In this document: positions 27,640 through 36,500 of the stretch, piece after piece
Position numbering within the stretch: position 1 is the stretch's first letter
How the letters are laid out: every line of letters starts with the position of its first letter
From: Bacilli bacterium
Lineage (GTDB): Bacteria; Bacillota_I; Bacilli_A; RFN20; CAG-826
Assembly (NCBI GenBank): GCA_024683495.1
Contig: JAIKYF010000021.1
Span: 1 to 41,651 of the forward strand
Direction: 5' to 3'
DNA length: 41,651 nt
Notes under the pieces: generated by a model
What the model was told of the DNA's origin: nothing
Database searches by the model: none
Seen by the model: the letters and a program-made list of their open reading frames with translations, nothing else
Position numbers and translations under genes: made by a program

Positions 27640-28947
27640 ATGAAAGCCTTAATTCAAGCCGGAGGAGCCGGGACTAGACTTCGTTCCATCACCGGGGATA
27701 ACCTTCCAAAGCCGATGGTCCCAATCAACGGGAAACCCATCCTCCAATATCAAATCGAAAACTTATTAGAAAATGGTGTCGCTGAGATCACCATCGTCAT
27801 TTCCAAAAACGGCCAACCAATCGTCGATTATTTTGGCGATGGCTCAAAATTCCGTGCAAAAATTGACTATATTGAAGAAAATGAGCCATTAGGAACCGCC
27901 GGGGCGCTTGGCTATTTTGCTAAAAAATGCCACGAGGATTTCTTGCTTCTTTTCGGCGACTTGATGGTTGATATCGATTGGCATAGGTTCATAAATTACC
28001 ATAACGAAAAGAAATCTGGATTGACCGCCTTCGTTCATCCAAACGCCCACCCCTTCGATTCTGATTTGCTCGTTGCTGATCCAACTGGCAAAATCCTCAA
28101 AATCGATTCGAAAAATAACGTTCGTGACTATTTCTATAAGAATGTCACCAATGCTGGCCTCTATGTCGTCGGCGAAGAAGTCCTCGATTATATCGGAGAA
28201 CCTCATAAGTCCGATTTCGAAAAAGAGGTTCTTAAGCACTTTATCGAAATCGGAAAGGCATACGCCTATTCTTCTTCTGAATACGTCAAAGACTGCGGCA
28301 CCCCCGATCGTTATGAATCGGTCGGGAAAGATGAAAGAGAAGGAACCGTCAAAGCCAAGAATCTCTCTCACAAACAAAAAGCCATCTTCTTAGATAGAGA
28401 TGGGACGATCAATGTTTTCAATGAATTCGTCAATAACCCCGATAAATTCGTTCTTCAAGAAGATGCCGCCGAGGCGATAAAACTGATTAACGCCTCCAGT
28501 TATCTTGCTATCTGCGTCACCAATCAGCCCGTTATCGCTAGAGGTGAGGCATCTTTTGAGACAGTCGGGGAAATTCACGATAAAATGGAGACTCTCCTTG
28601 GAAAAGGAGGGAGCTATCTAAATGGCATCTACTTCTGCCCTCATCATCCGGACAAAGGTTTCCCTGGCGAAAGACCAGAACTGAAGTTCGACTGCGATTG
28701 CAGAAAGCCCAAGATTGGCATGTTGCTTCAAGCCGCTAGAGAACACAATATCGATTTATCATCCTCTTGGATGGTCGGAGACACCAAAATGGATGTCCAA
28801 ACCGGCATCAACGCTGGATGCAAGACGATTCTTCTCACCTGTGGGGATCATCGTCCTCTCCCTAAATACGATAATGCTCAGCCGACTTTGACTTGCTCAA
28901 GCCTCTTAGAAGCCATCAAAACGATTCTCGAAATAGAAAGGAAATAG
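27640..28947 (+). CDS. Fusion: nucleotidyltransferase (HddC-like) + HAD-IIIA heptose-bisphosphate phosphatase (GmhB-like)
   Basis: N-term MKALIQAGGAGTRLRSITGDNLPKPMVPINGKPIL; C-term KAIFLDRDGTINV, CVTNQPVIARG, CPHHP...CDCRKP, WMVGDTKMDVQTGINAG. Confidence 0.9.
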   Translation: MKALIQAGGAGTRLRSITGDNLPKPMVPINGKPILQYQIENLLENGVAEITIVISKNGQPIVDYFGDGSKFRAKIDYIEENEPLGTAGALGYFAKKCHEDFLLLFGDLMVDIDWHRFINYHNEKKSGLTAFVHPNAHPFDSDLLVADPTGKILKIDSKNNVRDYFYKNVTNAGLYVVGEEVLDYIGEPHKSDFEKEVLKHFIEIGKAYAYSSSEYVKDCGTPDRYESVGKDEREGTVKAKNLSHKQKAIFLDRDGTINVFNEFVNNPDKFVLQEDAAEAIKLINASSYLAICVTNQPVIARGEASFETVGEIHDKMETLLGKGGSYLNGIYFCPHHPDKGFPGERPELKFDCDCRKPKIGMLLQAAREHNIDLSSSWMVGDTKMDVQTGINAGCKTILLTCGDHRPLPKYDNAQPTLTCSSLLEAIKTILEIERK

Positions 28948-28950
28948 CCT

Positions 28951-29565
28951 ATGGAAGAAATTGATTTCGTCAAATCCATCGAGGAATATTACGAAAAAGA
29001 GATGGAAGTTGTCCGCTCTTTGAATAAAGAGGAACTCAACGCCGCGATGAATTGCATTATGCGTCATTATGAAGCCGGCACCAATATCTATGTCCTCGGA
29101 AATGGAGGCTCCTCCGCCACCGCTAGCCATATGGTTTGCGATTTTAATAAAGGTATATGCGGAGAATTGGAAAAGAAATTCCGCGTCATCTGCCTTAATG
29201 ACAACATCCCGATGCTCATGGCGGTCGGAAATGATATCTCCTTCGAAAACGTTTTCTATGAGCAGATGGTTGGAAGAATCAATAAAGATGAATTGGTCAT
29301 TGCCATCTCCGGTTCTGGAAATTCCCATAACGTCATCAAGGCCGTCAACTATGCAAAAGAAGTCGGCTGCGAGATCATCGGAATGACTGGCTATGCCGGA
29401 GGAAAGCTCATGGGTTTATCCGACTATAAGATGCATGTCCCCGTCGATGATATGCAAATCGTCGAAGATATCCATATGAGTTTCGACCATATGATTATGA
29501 AAATCTTCTGGCGTTACCTGATGGCCAAGGAGGGTAAGGAAGCCATCTATAAAATCAATCAATAA
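28951..29565 (+). CDS. gmhA: SIS-domain phosphoheptose isomerase
   Basis: IYVLGNGGSSATASHMVCDFNKGI, VIAISGSGNSHNVIKAVNYAKEVGCEIIGMTGYAGG. Confidence 0.88.
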   Translation: MEEIDFVKSIEEYYEKEMEVVRSLNKEELNAAMNCIMRHYEAGTNIYVLGNGGSSATASHMVCDFNKGICGELEKKFRVICLNDNIPMLMAVGNDISFENVFYEQMVGRINKDELVIAISGSGNSHNVIKAVNYAKEVGCEIIGMTGYAGGKLMGLSDYKMHVPVDDMQIVEDIHMSFDHMIMKIFWRYLMAKEGKEAIYKINQ

Positions 29566-29580
29566 GCCTCAAACAAAAAA

Positions 29581-29609
29581 TGCCTCGAGTCAGTGATTCG
29601 AGGCATTTT
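29581..29609 (+). terminator. Rho-independent terminator of the heptose operon
   Basis: TGCCTCGA-GTCAGTGAT-TCGAGGCATTTTC. Confidence 0.9.
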
Positions 29610-29625
29610 CTATTGCAAAACCGCA

Positions 29626-30558
29626 CTATTTTAAATCTTTGAGCCAGATTTTCAATCCTTCTAAAGCGTATTTTGACCAACTGTCTTCATGATGAGGAAG
29701 GGCAGTATCTATATCGAAGTGAATCAAGTCTTTATAGCCAATCTTACACATGTGGTTATAAAGCCAGATATTACCTTTGGTGAAACTCTTCTCAAAATCC
29801 TTTCCGCCGACGAACATCGCCATTTTCCTTTTCTCATCAGGAGAGGCGCCCCACTCCTTGATGAGTTTCTTCCACTTCCACTTATGATAGAAGAAGGTGG
29901 GTATCGAATAGGCTAGAGAGAATCCAAAATAAGAGTCGTAGGCATTGTAGGCATAAAAGGCCATGATGCCACCCATCGATGAACCGCCGATGCCAGTATG
30001 CTCGCGGTCTGGATTCGTATTAAAAGTCTTATCTATCTCAGGTTTTAATGTCTTGACAATATAATCGATGAACCTATCCCCATGGGGTTTGTCGATGAAC
30101 TTCTTGAATCTCCATCTCACTTTATATGGAGGATTTAGCTCATTGGAACGTTCCTTATCATCATCTTTTGGGCATGGAATACCCACTAAAATAACAGGAG
30201 GGTATCCTTCTTCCATCAATTGATGGATGACGCGATCTAAATGCCAATCGCCATATTTGGTGAATCTCTTATCGACGAGATTCTGACCATCGGACATATA
30301 GATAACGGGGTATCTTTTGGTTTTATCTCTTTGATTGTAAGTGGGAGGAAGCCAAACCCGGATATCTCTTTTTTCATTAGAAAAAGGAAGCGAAGCTCTC
30401 TTATGAAGATGATGACCATACTTCATCGTTGATTTTGGATCAGGGTAGTGTTCTTTGAATTCTCCAATTTTGAGCAAAGATACCTTATCTTGGGTTTTGG
30501 TTTTTCCTTTGTTTTTCTTCATATCCCTAATTGTAAACTCTAGAGCCTCCTCTCGCAT
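29626..30558 (-). CDS. Esterase-D/enterochelin-esterase-like alpha/beta hydrolase
   Basis: REVWLPPTYN-like RVWLPPTYNQ, HTGIGGSSMGGIMAFYAY nucleophile elbow GSSMGG, C-terminal HHEDSW; start may be MKKNKGK (30522). Confidence 0.85.
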   Translation of the reverse strand: MREEALEFTIRDMKKNKGKTKTQDKVSLLKIGEFKEHYPDPKSTMKYGHHLHKRASLPFSNEKRDIRVWLPPTYNQRDKTKRYPVIYMSDGQNLVDKRFTKYGDWHLDRVIHQLMEEGYPPVILVGIPCPKDDDKERSNELNPPYKVRWRFKKFIDKPHGDRFIDYIVKTLKPEIDKTFNTNPDREHTGIGGSSMGGIMAFYAYNAYDSYFGFSLAYSIPTFFYHKWKWKKLIKEWGASPDEKRKMAMFVGGKDFEKSFTKGNIWLYNHMCKIGYKDLIHFDIDTALPHHEDSWSKYALEGLKIWLKDLK

Positions 30559-30716
30559 TTAAAAAATGGCAATTTTTGAAAAACCCTAGCAAACCCCCAT
30601 TATTTTGTTTTAAATCGATTTTTAAGTTATGTTTCTTCTTTTAAGAAGAATGAGTACGTGATATATTTACTCCGTCAGGGCATAATGCCCCTAAGTTTGT
30701 CATTAAGGAGGACAAC

Positions 30717-33371
30717 ATGGCAGAAAAACAATACGTTTTCTCCTTCAAGGAAGCCCATGAAATGAAATTGGGCAAGGACATCCTTGGTGGAAAAGGCGCA
30801 GGTCTCGCTGAGATGACCGCCGCTGGAATCAGAATTCCTTACGGCTTCACCATCTCCACCGAAGCTTGCACACTCTACTACGAATCCGGAAAGCAAATCC
30901 CAGATTTCGTGTGGAACCAAATCGTCGACCATCTTCATGAGGTCGAAAAATTAAACGACAAAGAATTTGGCGGTACCGAAAAGACCCCATTACTCGTCTC
31001 CGTCCGTTCCGGCGCTCGTCAATCCATGCCAGGTATGATGGATACCATCCTCAACCTTGGTTTGAATGATGAAACCGTTGAAACCCTCGCCAGAGTCAGC
31101 GGCAAAGAAAGATTCGCTTATGACTCCTATCGTCGTTTCATCTTGATGTTCACCAACATCGCCAAAGGCCATCCAAGAACTGAGATGGACCGTATGCTCG
31201 ACGAACTCAAGGAATCGAGAGGCTACAAGCTCGATACCGAAGTCACCACCGAAGAACTTAAAGTTCTCGTTGGCAAGTACAAGGACTACTACAAGAAAGT
31301 GTTCGGCGAAGAATTCCCAGCCGATCCATATGTCCAGTTAAAAGAAGCGGTCGCTGCCGTCTTCCGTAGCTGGGACAACCCACGTGCGAACGTTTATCGT
31401 CAGATGAACGGCATCCCATATGAATGGGGAACCGCCGTCAACGTTCAATCCATGGTCTTCGGTAACCTCAACTCCAACTCTGGTACTGGTGTTGCCTTCT
31501 CCCGTAACCCATCCACCGGTGAAAAAGGCATCTACGCCGAATTCCTTCAAGAAGCTCAGGGTGAAGACGTCGTTGCTGGCGTTCGTACCCCAATGCACAT
31601 CGATGAGTTGAAGAAACTCATGCCTGAAGTCTATGAAGAATTCACCAAGACCATTAAGAACATGGAACACTACTTCCGTGATATGCAGGATATGGAATAC
31701 ACCGTCGAAAACGGCGAACTCTACTTCCTCCAGACCCGTAATGGTAAGAGAACCGCTCGTGCGGCCCTCAAGATCGCTTGCGATTTAGTCGACGAAGGAC
31801 TCATCGACGAAGAAGAAGCTACTTTGAGAGTTGAGCCAAAGCAATTAAATGACTTGCTCCACCCAACCTTCGATCCAGCCGAACTTAAGAAACACACTCC
31901 AGTTCTCACTGGCCTCCCCGCTTCACCAGGCGCTGGCACCGGACATCTCGTCTTCACCGCCGAAGAAGCCAAAGAACAACATGATAAGGGAATCAAAGTC
32001 GTCCTTTGCCGTGCTGAAACCTCCCCAGAAGATATCATCGGTATGGTCAATGCCGAAGCTATCATCACTGCCCGTGGTGGCATGACCTCCCACGCTGCTG
32101 TCGTTGCCCGTTCCATGGGTAAGTGCTGCACCGCCGGTTGTACCGCTGCCATCATCAATGAAGAAGCCAAGACCATGACCATTGGTGATAAAGTTTATAA
32201 AGAAGGCGATGTCGTCTCCGTCGACGGCAACACCGGTAACGTCTATGATGGCGCCATCAAGATGATCGAAGCCGACCTCGGTGGTGACTTCGGCAGAATG
32301 ATGGAGTGGGCCGATAAGTATCGTACCCTCAAGATCCGCGCCAACTGCAACACCCCACTCGATGCTGAAAATGCTCGTAAGTTCGGTGCCGAAGGCATCG
32401 GTCTCTGCCGTACCGAACGTATGTTCTTCGCTGACGATCGTATCTTGAATATGCGTTCCATGATTCTCTCTGACACCCCAGAACAAAGAGAAGCTGCTTT
32501 AGAGAAGATCCGTCCATTCTTGGCCGGTGACTTCTACGCCATGTATATGGCCAACCCAGATTCCTTGGTTAACATCCGTTTACTCGATCCACCTCTCCAT
32601 GAGTTCTTACCAGAAATTCACGAAGACGAAAAGATCGCTGGTATTGCCAAGAACCTCGGTATCTCCGAACAAAAAGTTCGTGACAGAATTGACCAACTCC
32701 ACCAGGCCAACCCAATGATGGGCTTCCGTGGCGTCCGTCTCTGCGTCGCTTACCCAGAAATCTATGCCACCCTCGCTCGTGCCATCATCGAAGCTGCCGT
32801 CAAGGCTAGCAAAGAACTCGGCCACGATGTCGAACCAGAAATCATGATTCCTCTCGCTGGCGAAGTCAAAGAGCTCAAGTGGGCCAAGAACGTCGTCATC
32901 AAAGCGGTTGAAGATGAAATGGCCAAGGAAGGCAAGAAACTCCACTACCACGTCGGTACCATGATTGAAATCCCGAGAGGCGCTCTCCGTGCTGGGGACC
33001 TCGCCAAAGAAGCTGAATTCTTCTCCTTCGGTACTAACGACCTCACCCAGCTCACCATGGGCTTCTCCCGTGATGACTCTGGCCAATTCTTGCCATACTA
33101 CTACGACAAGAAGATCTACGAATTCGATCCATTCCAAACCATCGATAAAGAAGGTGTTGGCGAACTCGTCAAGATCGCGGTTGAACGTGGACGTGCCGTC
33201 CGCCCAGAACTCCTCATTGGTGTTTGCGGCGAAACCGGTGGCGACCCAGCCTCCATTGAATTCTACAATGAAGTTGGCCTCGACTACGTCTCCTGCTCTC
33301 CATTCCGTGTCCCTCTCGCTAGATTAGCTGCTGCTCAAGCCGCCATCAAAGCCAAGAGAGCCAAGAAATAA
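30717..33371 (+). CDS. ppdK: Pyruvate, phosphate dikinase
   Basis: LGGKGAGLAEMTAAGIRIPYGFTI, catalytic-His region TARGGMTSHAAVVARSMGKCCTAGC, C-terminal GVCGETGGDPASIEFYNEVGLDYVSCSPFRVP. Confidence 0.98.
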   Translation: MAEKQYVFSFKEAHEMKLGKDILGGKGAGLAEMTAAGIRIPYGFTISTEACTLYYESGKQIPDFVWNQIVDHLHEVEKLNDKEFGGTEKTPLLVSVRSGARQSMPGMMDTILNLGLNDETVETLARVSGKERFAYDSYRRFILMFTNIAKGHPRTEMDRMLDELKESRGYKLDTEVTTEELKVLVGKYKDYYKKVFGEEFPADPYVQLKEAVAAVFRSWDNPRANVYRQMNGIPYEWGTAVNVQSMVFGNLNSNSGTGVAFSRNPSTGEKGIYAEFLQEAQGEDVVAGVRTPMHIDELKKLMPEVYEEFTKTIKNMEHYFRDMQDMEYTVENGELYFLQTRNGKRTARAALKIACDLVDEGLIDEEEATLRVEPKQLNDLLHPTFDPAELKKHTPVLTGLPASPGAGTGHLVFTAEEAKEQHDKGIKVVLCRAETSPEDIIGMVNAEAIITARGGMTSHAAVVARSMGKCCTAGCTAAIINEEAKTMTIGDKVYKEGDVVSVDGNTGNVYDGAIKMIEADLGGDFGRMMEWADKYRTLKIRANCNTPLDAENARKFGAEGIGLCRTERMFFADDRILNMRSMILSDTPEQREAALEKIRPFLAGDFYAMYMANPDSLVNIRLLDPPLHEFLPEIHEDEKIAGIAKNLGISEQKVRDRIDQLHQANPMMGFRGVRLCVAYPEIYATLARAIIEAAVKASKELGHDVEPEIMIPLAGEVKELKWAKNVVIKAVEDEMAKEGKKLHYHVGTMIEIPRGALRAGDLAKEAEFFSFGTNDLTQLTMGFSRDDSGQFLPYYYDKKIYEFDPFQTIDKEGVGELVKIAVERGRAVRPELLIGVCGETGGDPASIEFYNEVGLDYVSCSPFRVPLARLAAAQAAIKAKRAKK

Positions 33372-33391
33372 ATAACTTAATTTAAGTTATT

Positions 33392-33417
33392 GAGGCATCC
33401 TTAGGGGTGCCTCTTTT
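33392..33417 (+). terminator. Rho-independent terminator of ppdK
   Basis: GAGGCA-TCCTTAGGGG-TGCCTCTTTT. Confidence 0.88.
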
Positions 33418-33523
33418 CTATTTCTTTGGCATAATATAAAGGTGCGTTTCAAAGGGTAACCTCTTTACAAGCAAATAGATATTGGTCTTTACTTATATCT
33501 AACGAAAGGAACAGGCGAAGGAA

Positions 33524-36500
33524 ATGGGGATTAAGATTTTCTATGATGTCGACACCTATTTTTCTTTCGTGAATTTTTTCCTCGGGGCGAAATTCCTTTC
33601 CTTATCTCAGAATAAGAAAATCAATCCCTTCGCCTTCATCAATTCCTTATCAATTGAGAATGATTCGGATGATGAAATAATCGATGTTCAGATAAGGGTG
33701 GATTTCGATGAGCCATCCATCCAAATCAGCCCAATAAAAGTACCTTATTTCGCCCCTCACGATATCATCTCCCCTACCCTTGAAATGAATGTCGATTATG
33801 CTGAATTTTCAAAAATCACACGCAATTCTCAATCGAAATTAGCGGTCTCCGTGGTTGATGGAGATGGGAACATCCTTGGAAAGGAAGATATTAGTTTCAC
33901 CTTGTGTTCCGTCGAAGGAAGCTTCGATAGAATTATCGATAAAACCATCTTAGCTTCATTCTCGATTCCATCTGACGAAGACGTTAAGGCCTATTTGGCT
34001 GGGGCGGCTGGCATGCTATATGAAGTTATCGGTGAGGAAGAAGATGAATTAGGTGGCTATCTTTATAACGACAAAGAAAGAGTGAAAGAAGAAGTGAAAG
34101 CTATCTATCTTTTACTAAAGAATCATCGAATTTCCCGTCAAATCCCACCTGATTTATTATCTAGAGTCCGTTTGCCTCACTCGATATCAATGGAAGGAGA
34201 GGCTTCCTCTATAGATATTGCCCTTCTATTCTCATCAATTATTGAAGCGGACGACTTACATCCATTGCTGATCATTCTTGAAGATAAGACTCCTTTAGTG
34301 GGGGTTTGGCTGAATGCGAGTGGTGCCACATCCCAAATCGAAGACCTAAGCGATTTATTAGACGTCGAAATCCAAAAGGATGGGAACATTTTTATATTCG
34401 ATCCAAGCGGAGTTTTTCCGGAATCATCCGTCTCTTTTGAAGATGCAAACGAATTAGCCAAAAAGAAACTGAAGGATGTGGGTTTAGATTACTTCCTTGA
34501 TATTAACATCTGTCACCAAGAAGGAATCGCCTCCCTTGATATTGATTCAATCAAGAAGGCCGATAAGGCTGTAAACAATAATCTTCCCGACCTAGAAAAT
34601 GGGCCAAAGGAGAAAGATAAGTTCTCCCTATGGGAAGAAAAACTCTTGGATTTGGATATGAGGAATAACCTCATAAATTACCGTTTAGGCGGGAATTGCC
34701 TGCAATTTTTGTTTAAAGACAGTTCTTCATTCCATTATGGGATATCAAGCGGAACAAATTTTTCCATCGAGACTCTTCAATCTCAAGTCATTCATGGAGG
34801 AGACTTCTTGGCTAATCGCGACTATTCCTCTTTGATCGGCGATTCCGAAAAGCGTCTAGCAAGCCGGACCCTCACAGCGATCAGCGCCAACGGGAAAAGC
34901 GAAGACAACATCATCAATCTTGCTAGAAAGATCAACACCGAAATAGAAGAAAGCGGCGTTAACCCCTGCTTCTTGACTATTGGTTTAATCAAATGGTTTC
35001 CGAACGAGAAAGCCGCCAAGAAGAAAAGAGGAGCGTGTTATGCCCCAATCATCCTCATGCCTGTATCAATTCCCCGTCATAAACAAGGGAACAAATATAA
35101 AATCGAAATCGATGCAGACCAAATTCAGTTCAACACAACATTCATCGAATATCTAAATCAAGAATTCCATCTCGATATCTCTAAATACGCCAATCCAGAT
35201 TTAATCAGCGCCTTAGGTATCAAGGGTGTTTTTGCGATGTACCGCAAGGAGATATCTATTTTTGAAAATTGGGAAATCATTGATAATTTCTCTTCTTTGG
35301 GCCATTTCTCCTTTGCCCACTATGTTATGTGGTCGGATATGAAGAATAATCATGATTTGTTCCTTAAAAACCCCATCATTTCCGCGTTGGTTAATAAAGA
35401 AACGTTCGTAACTGATGATTCTATTAACGTGGATTTGAGCGAGACCAAACTAGAAGATGTCGCAATTCCTCTTGATATCGATTCATCGCAGCTTAAGGCA
35501 GTAATCGCTTCCGAGAAAGGGGAATCTTTCGTTCTCGACGGCCCTCCAGGCACGGGAAAGAGCCAAACTATCGCTAACATGATCGTCAATTTCCTCTATC
35601 ACAAAAAGAAAGTCCTTTTCGTTGCCCAAAAGGAAGTTGCTTTAGATATCGTCAAAAGCAAACTTGAAGAGATTGGCTTAGGAGTCTTCTGCTTACAGGT
35701 GGCTTCAGCCAAAGCCAATAAAGGCGATGTCCTTCGCCAAGTCGGCAGAGCAAAAGAGTTCGGGACCGTCAAAGAATACTCCAAACTAAAAGATCTATCT
35801 AAGAATGTTTCCGATAAAACCTCGAATATTAATAAGAATCTCGAGATACTTCATAAAGAGAACTATTGTTTTTCCCTCTATGCCGCCATCTATAAATATT
35901 TGAGCACTGAGTCATATCATTCCTCCCTATCATTCGAAAAGAAATATATCAACACCTTAACCAAAGAAAAATATGAGCAGGCTATTCTATATTTAGAACG
36001 GTTAATTCCGGCCTATACAAATGCCGGCGGCTATAAAGATAACATCTTTGCCCCATTCACCTATGATTCATATGGCTTTGGGATTAAGGATGAGATGTTT
36101 GCCCAAATCGACTCCTTAAGAAGATCTCTGAAAGAACTAAGAAATCAAATAAACCAAATAAACAAATTTACCAATCTGCCAATTGATTTTGGGAAGGAAG
36201 GGTTGGTCAGTTTGGATAGGATTGCTTTAAAAATACCTGACAAATCCCGCTTAGATTATGATTTTCTTAGAAATGAGGAAGCCTTCAAAAACTATAATAT
36301 ATTGATGACCTTCCTTGAAAAATCCATCAAGATTGCGGAATTTAGGGAATCGACATTTTCAAGAATAAGCATCGATTGCTTGGATGATTATGAAATCGAT
36401 ACCATCACCCATCGTTGCACTTTGGCAGATGGTAAAATAGACAATATTTTCGTAAGGCTCAAAACGAGGGCCCTAGCCAAAAAATTCATTAAACGATATA

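Noticed and set aside
31923-33137. Long antisense ORFs under ppdK (31923-32486 -, 32607-33137 -, 31721-32182 -)
   Set aside because: Shadow ORFs caused by the strong codon bias of a highly expressed gene; no recognisable protein motifs.
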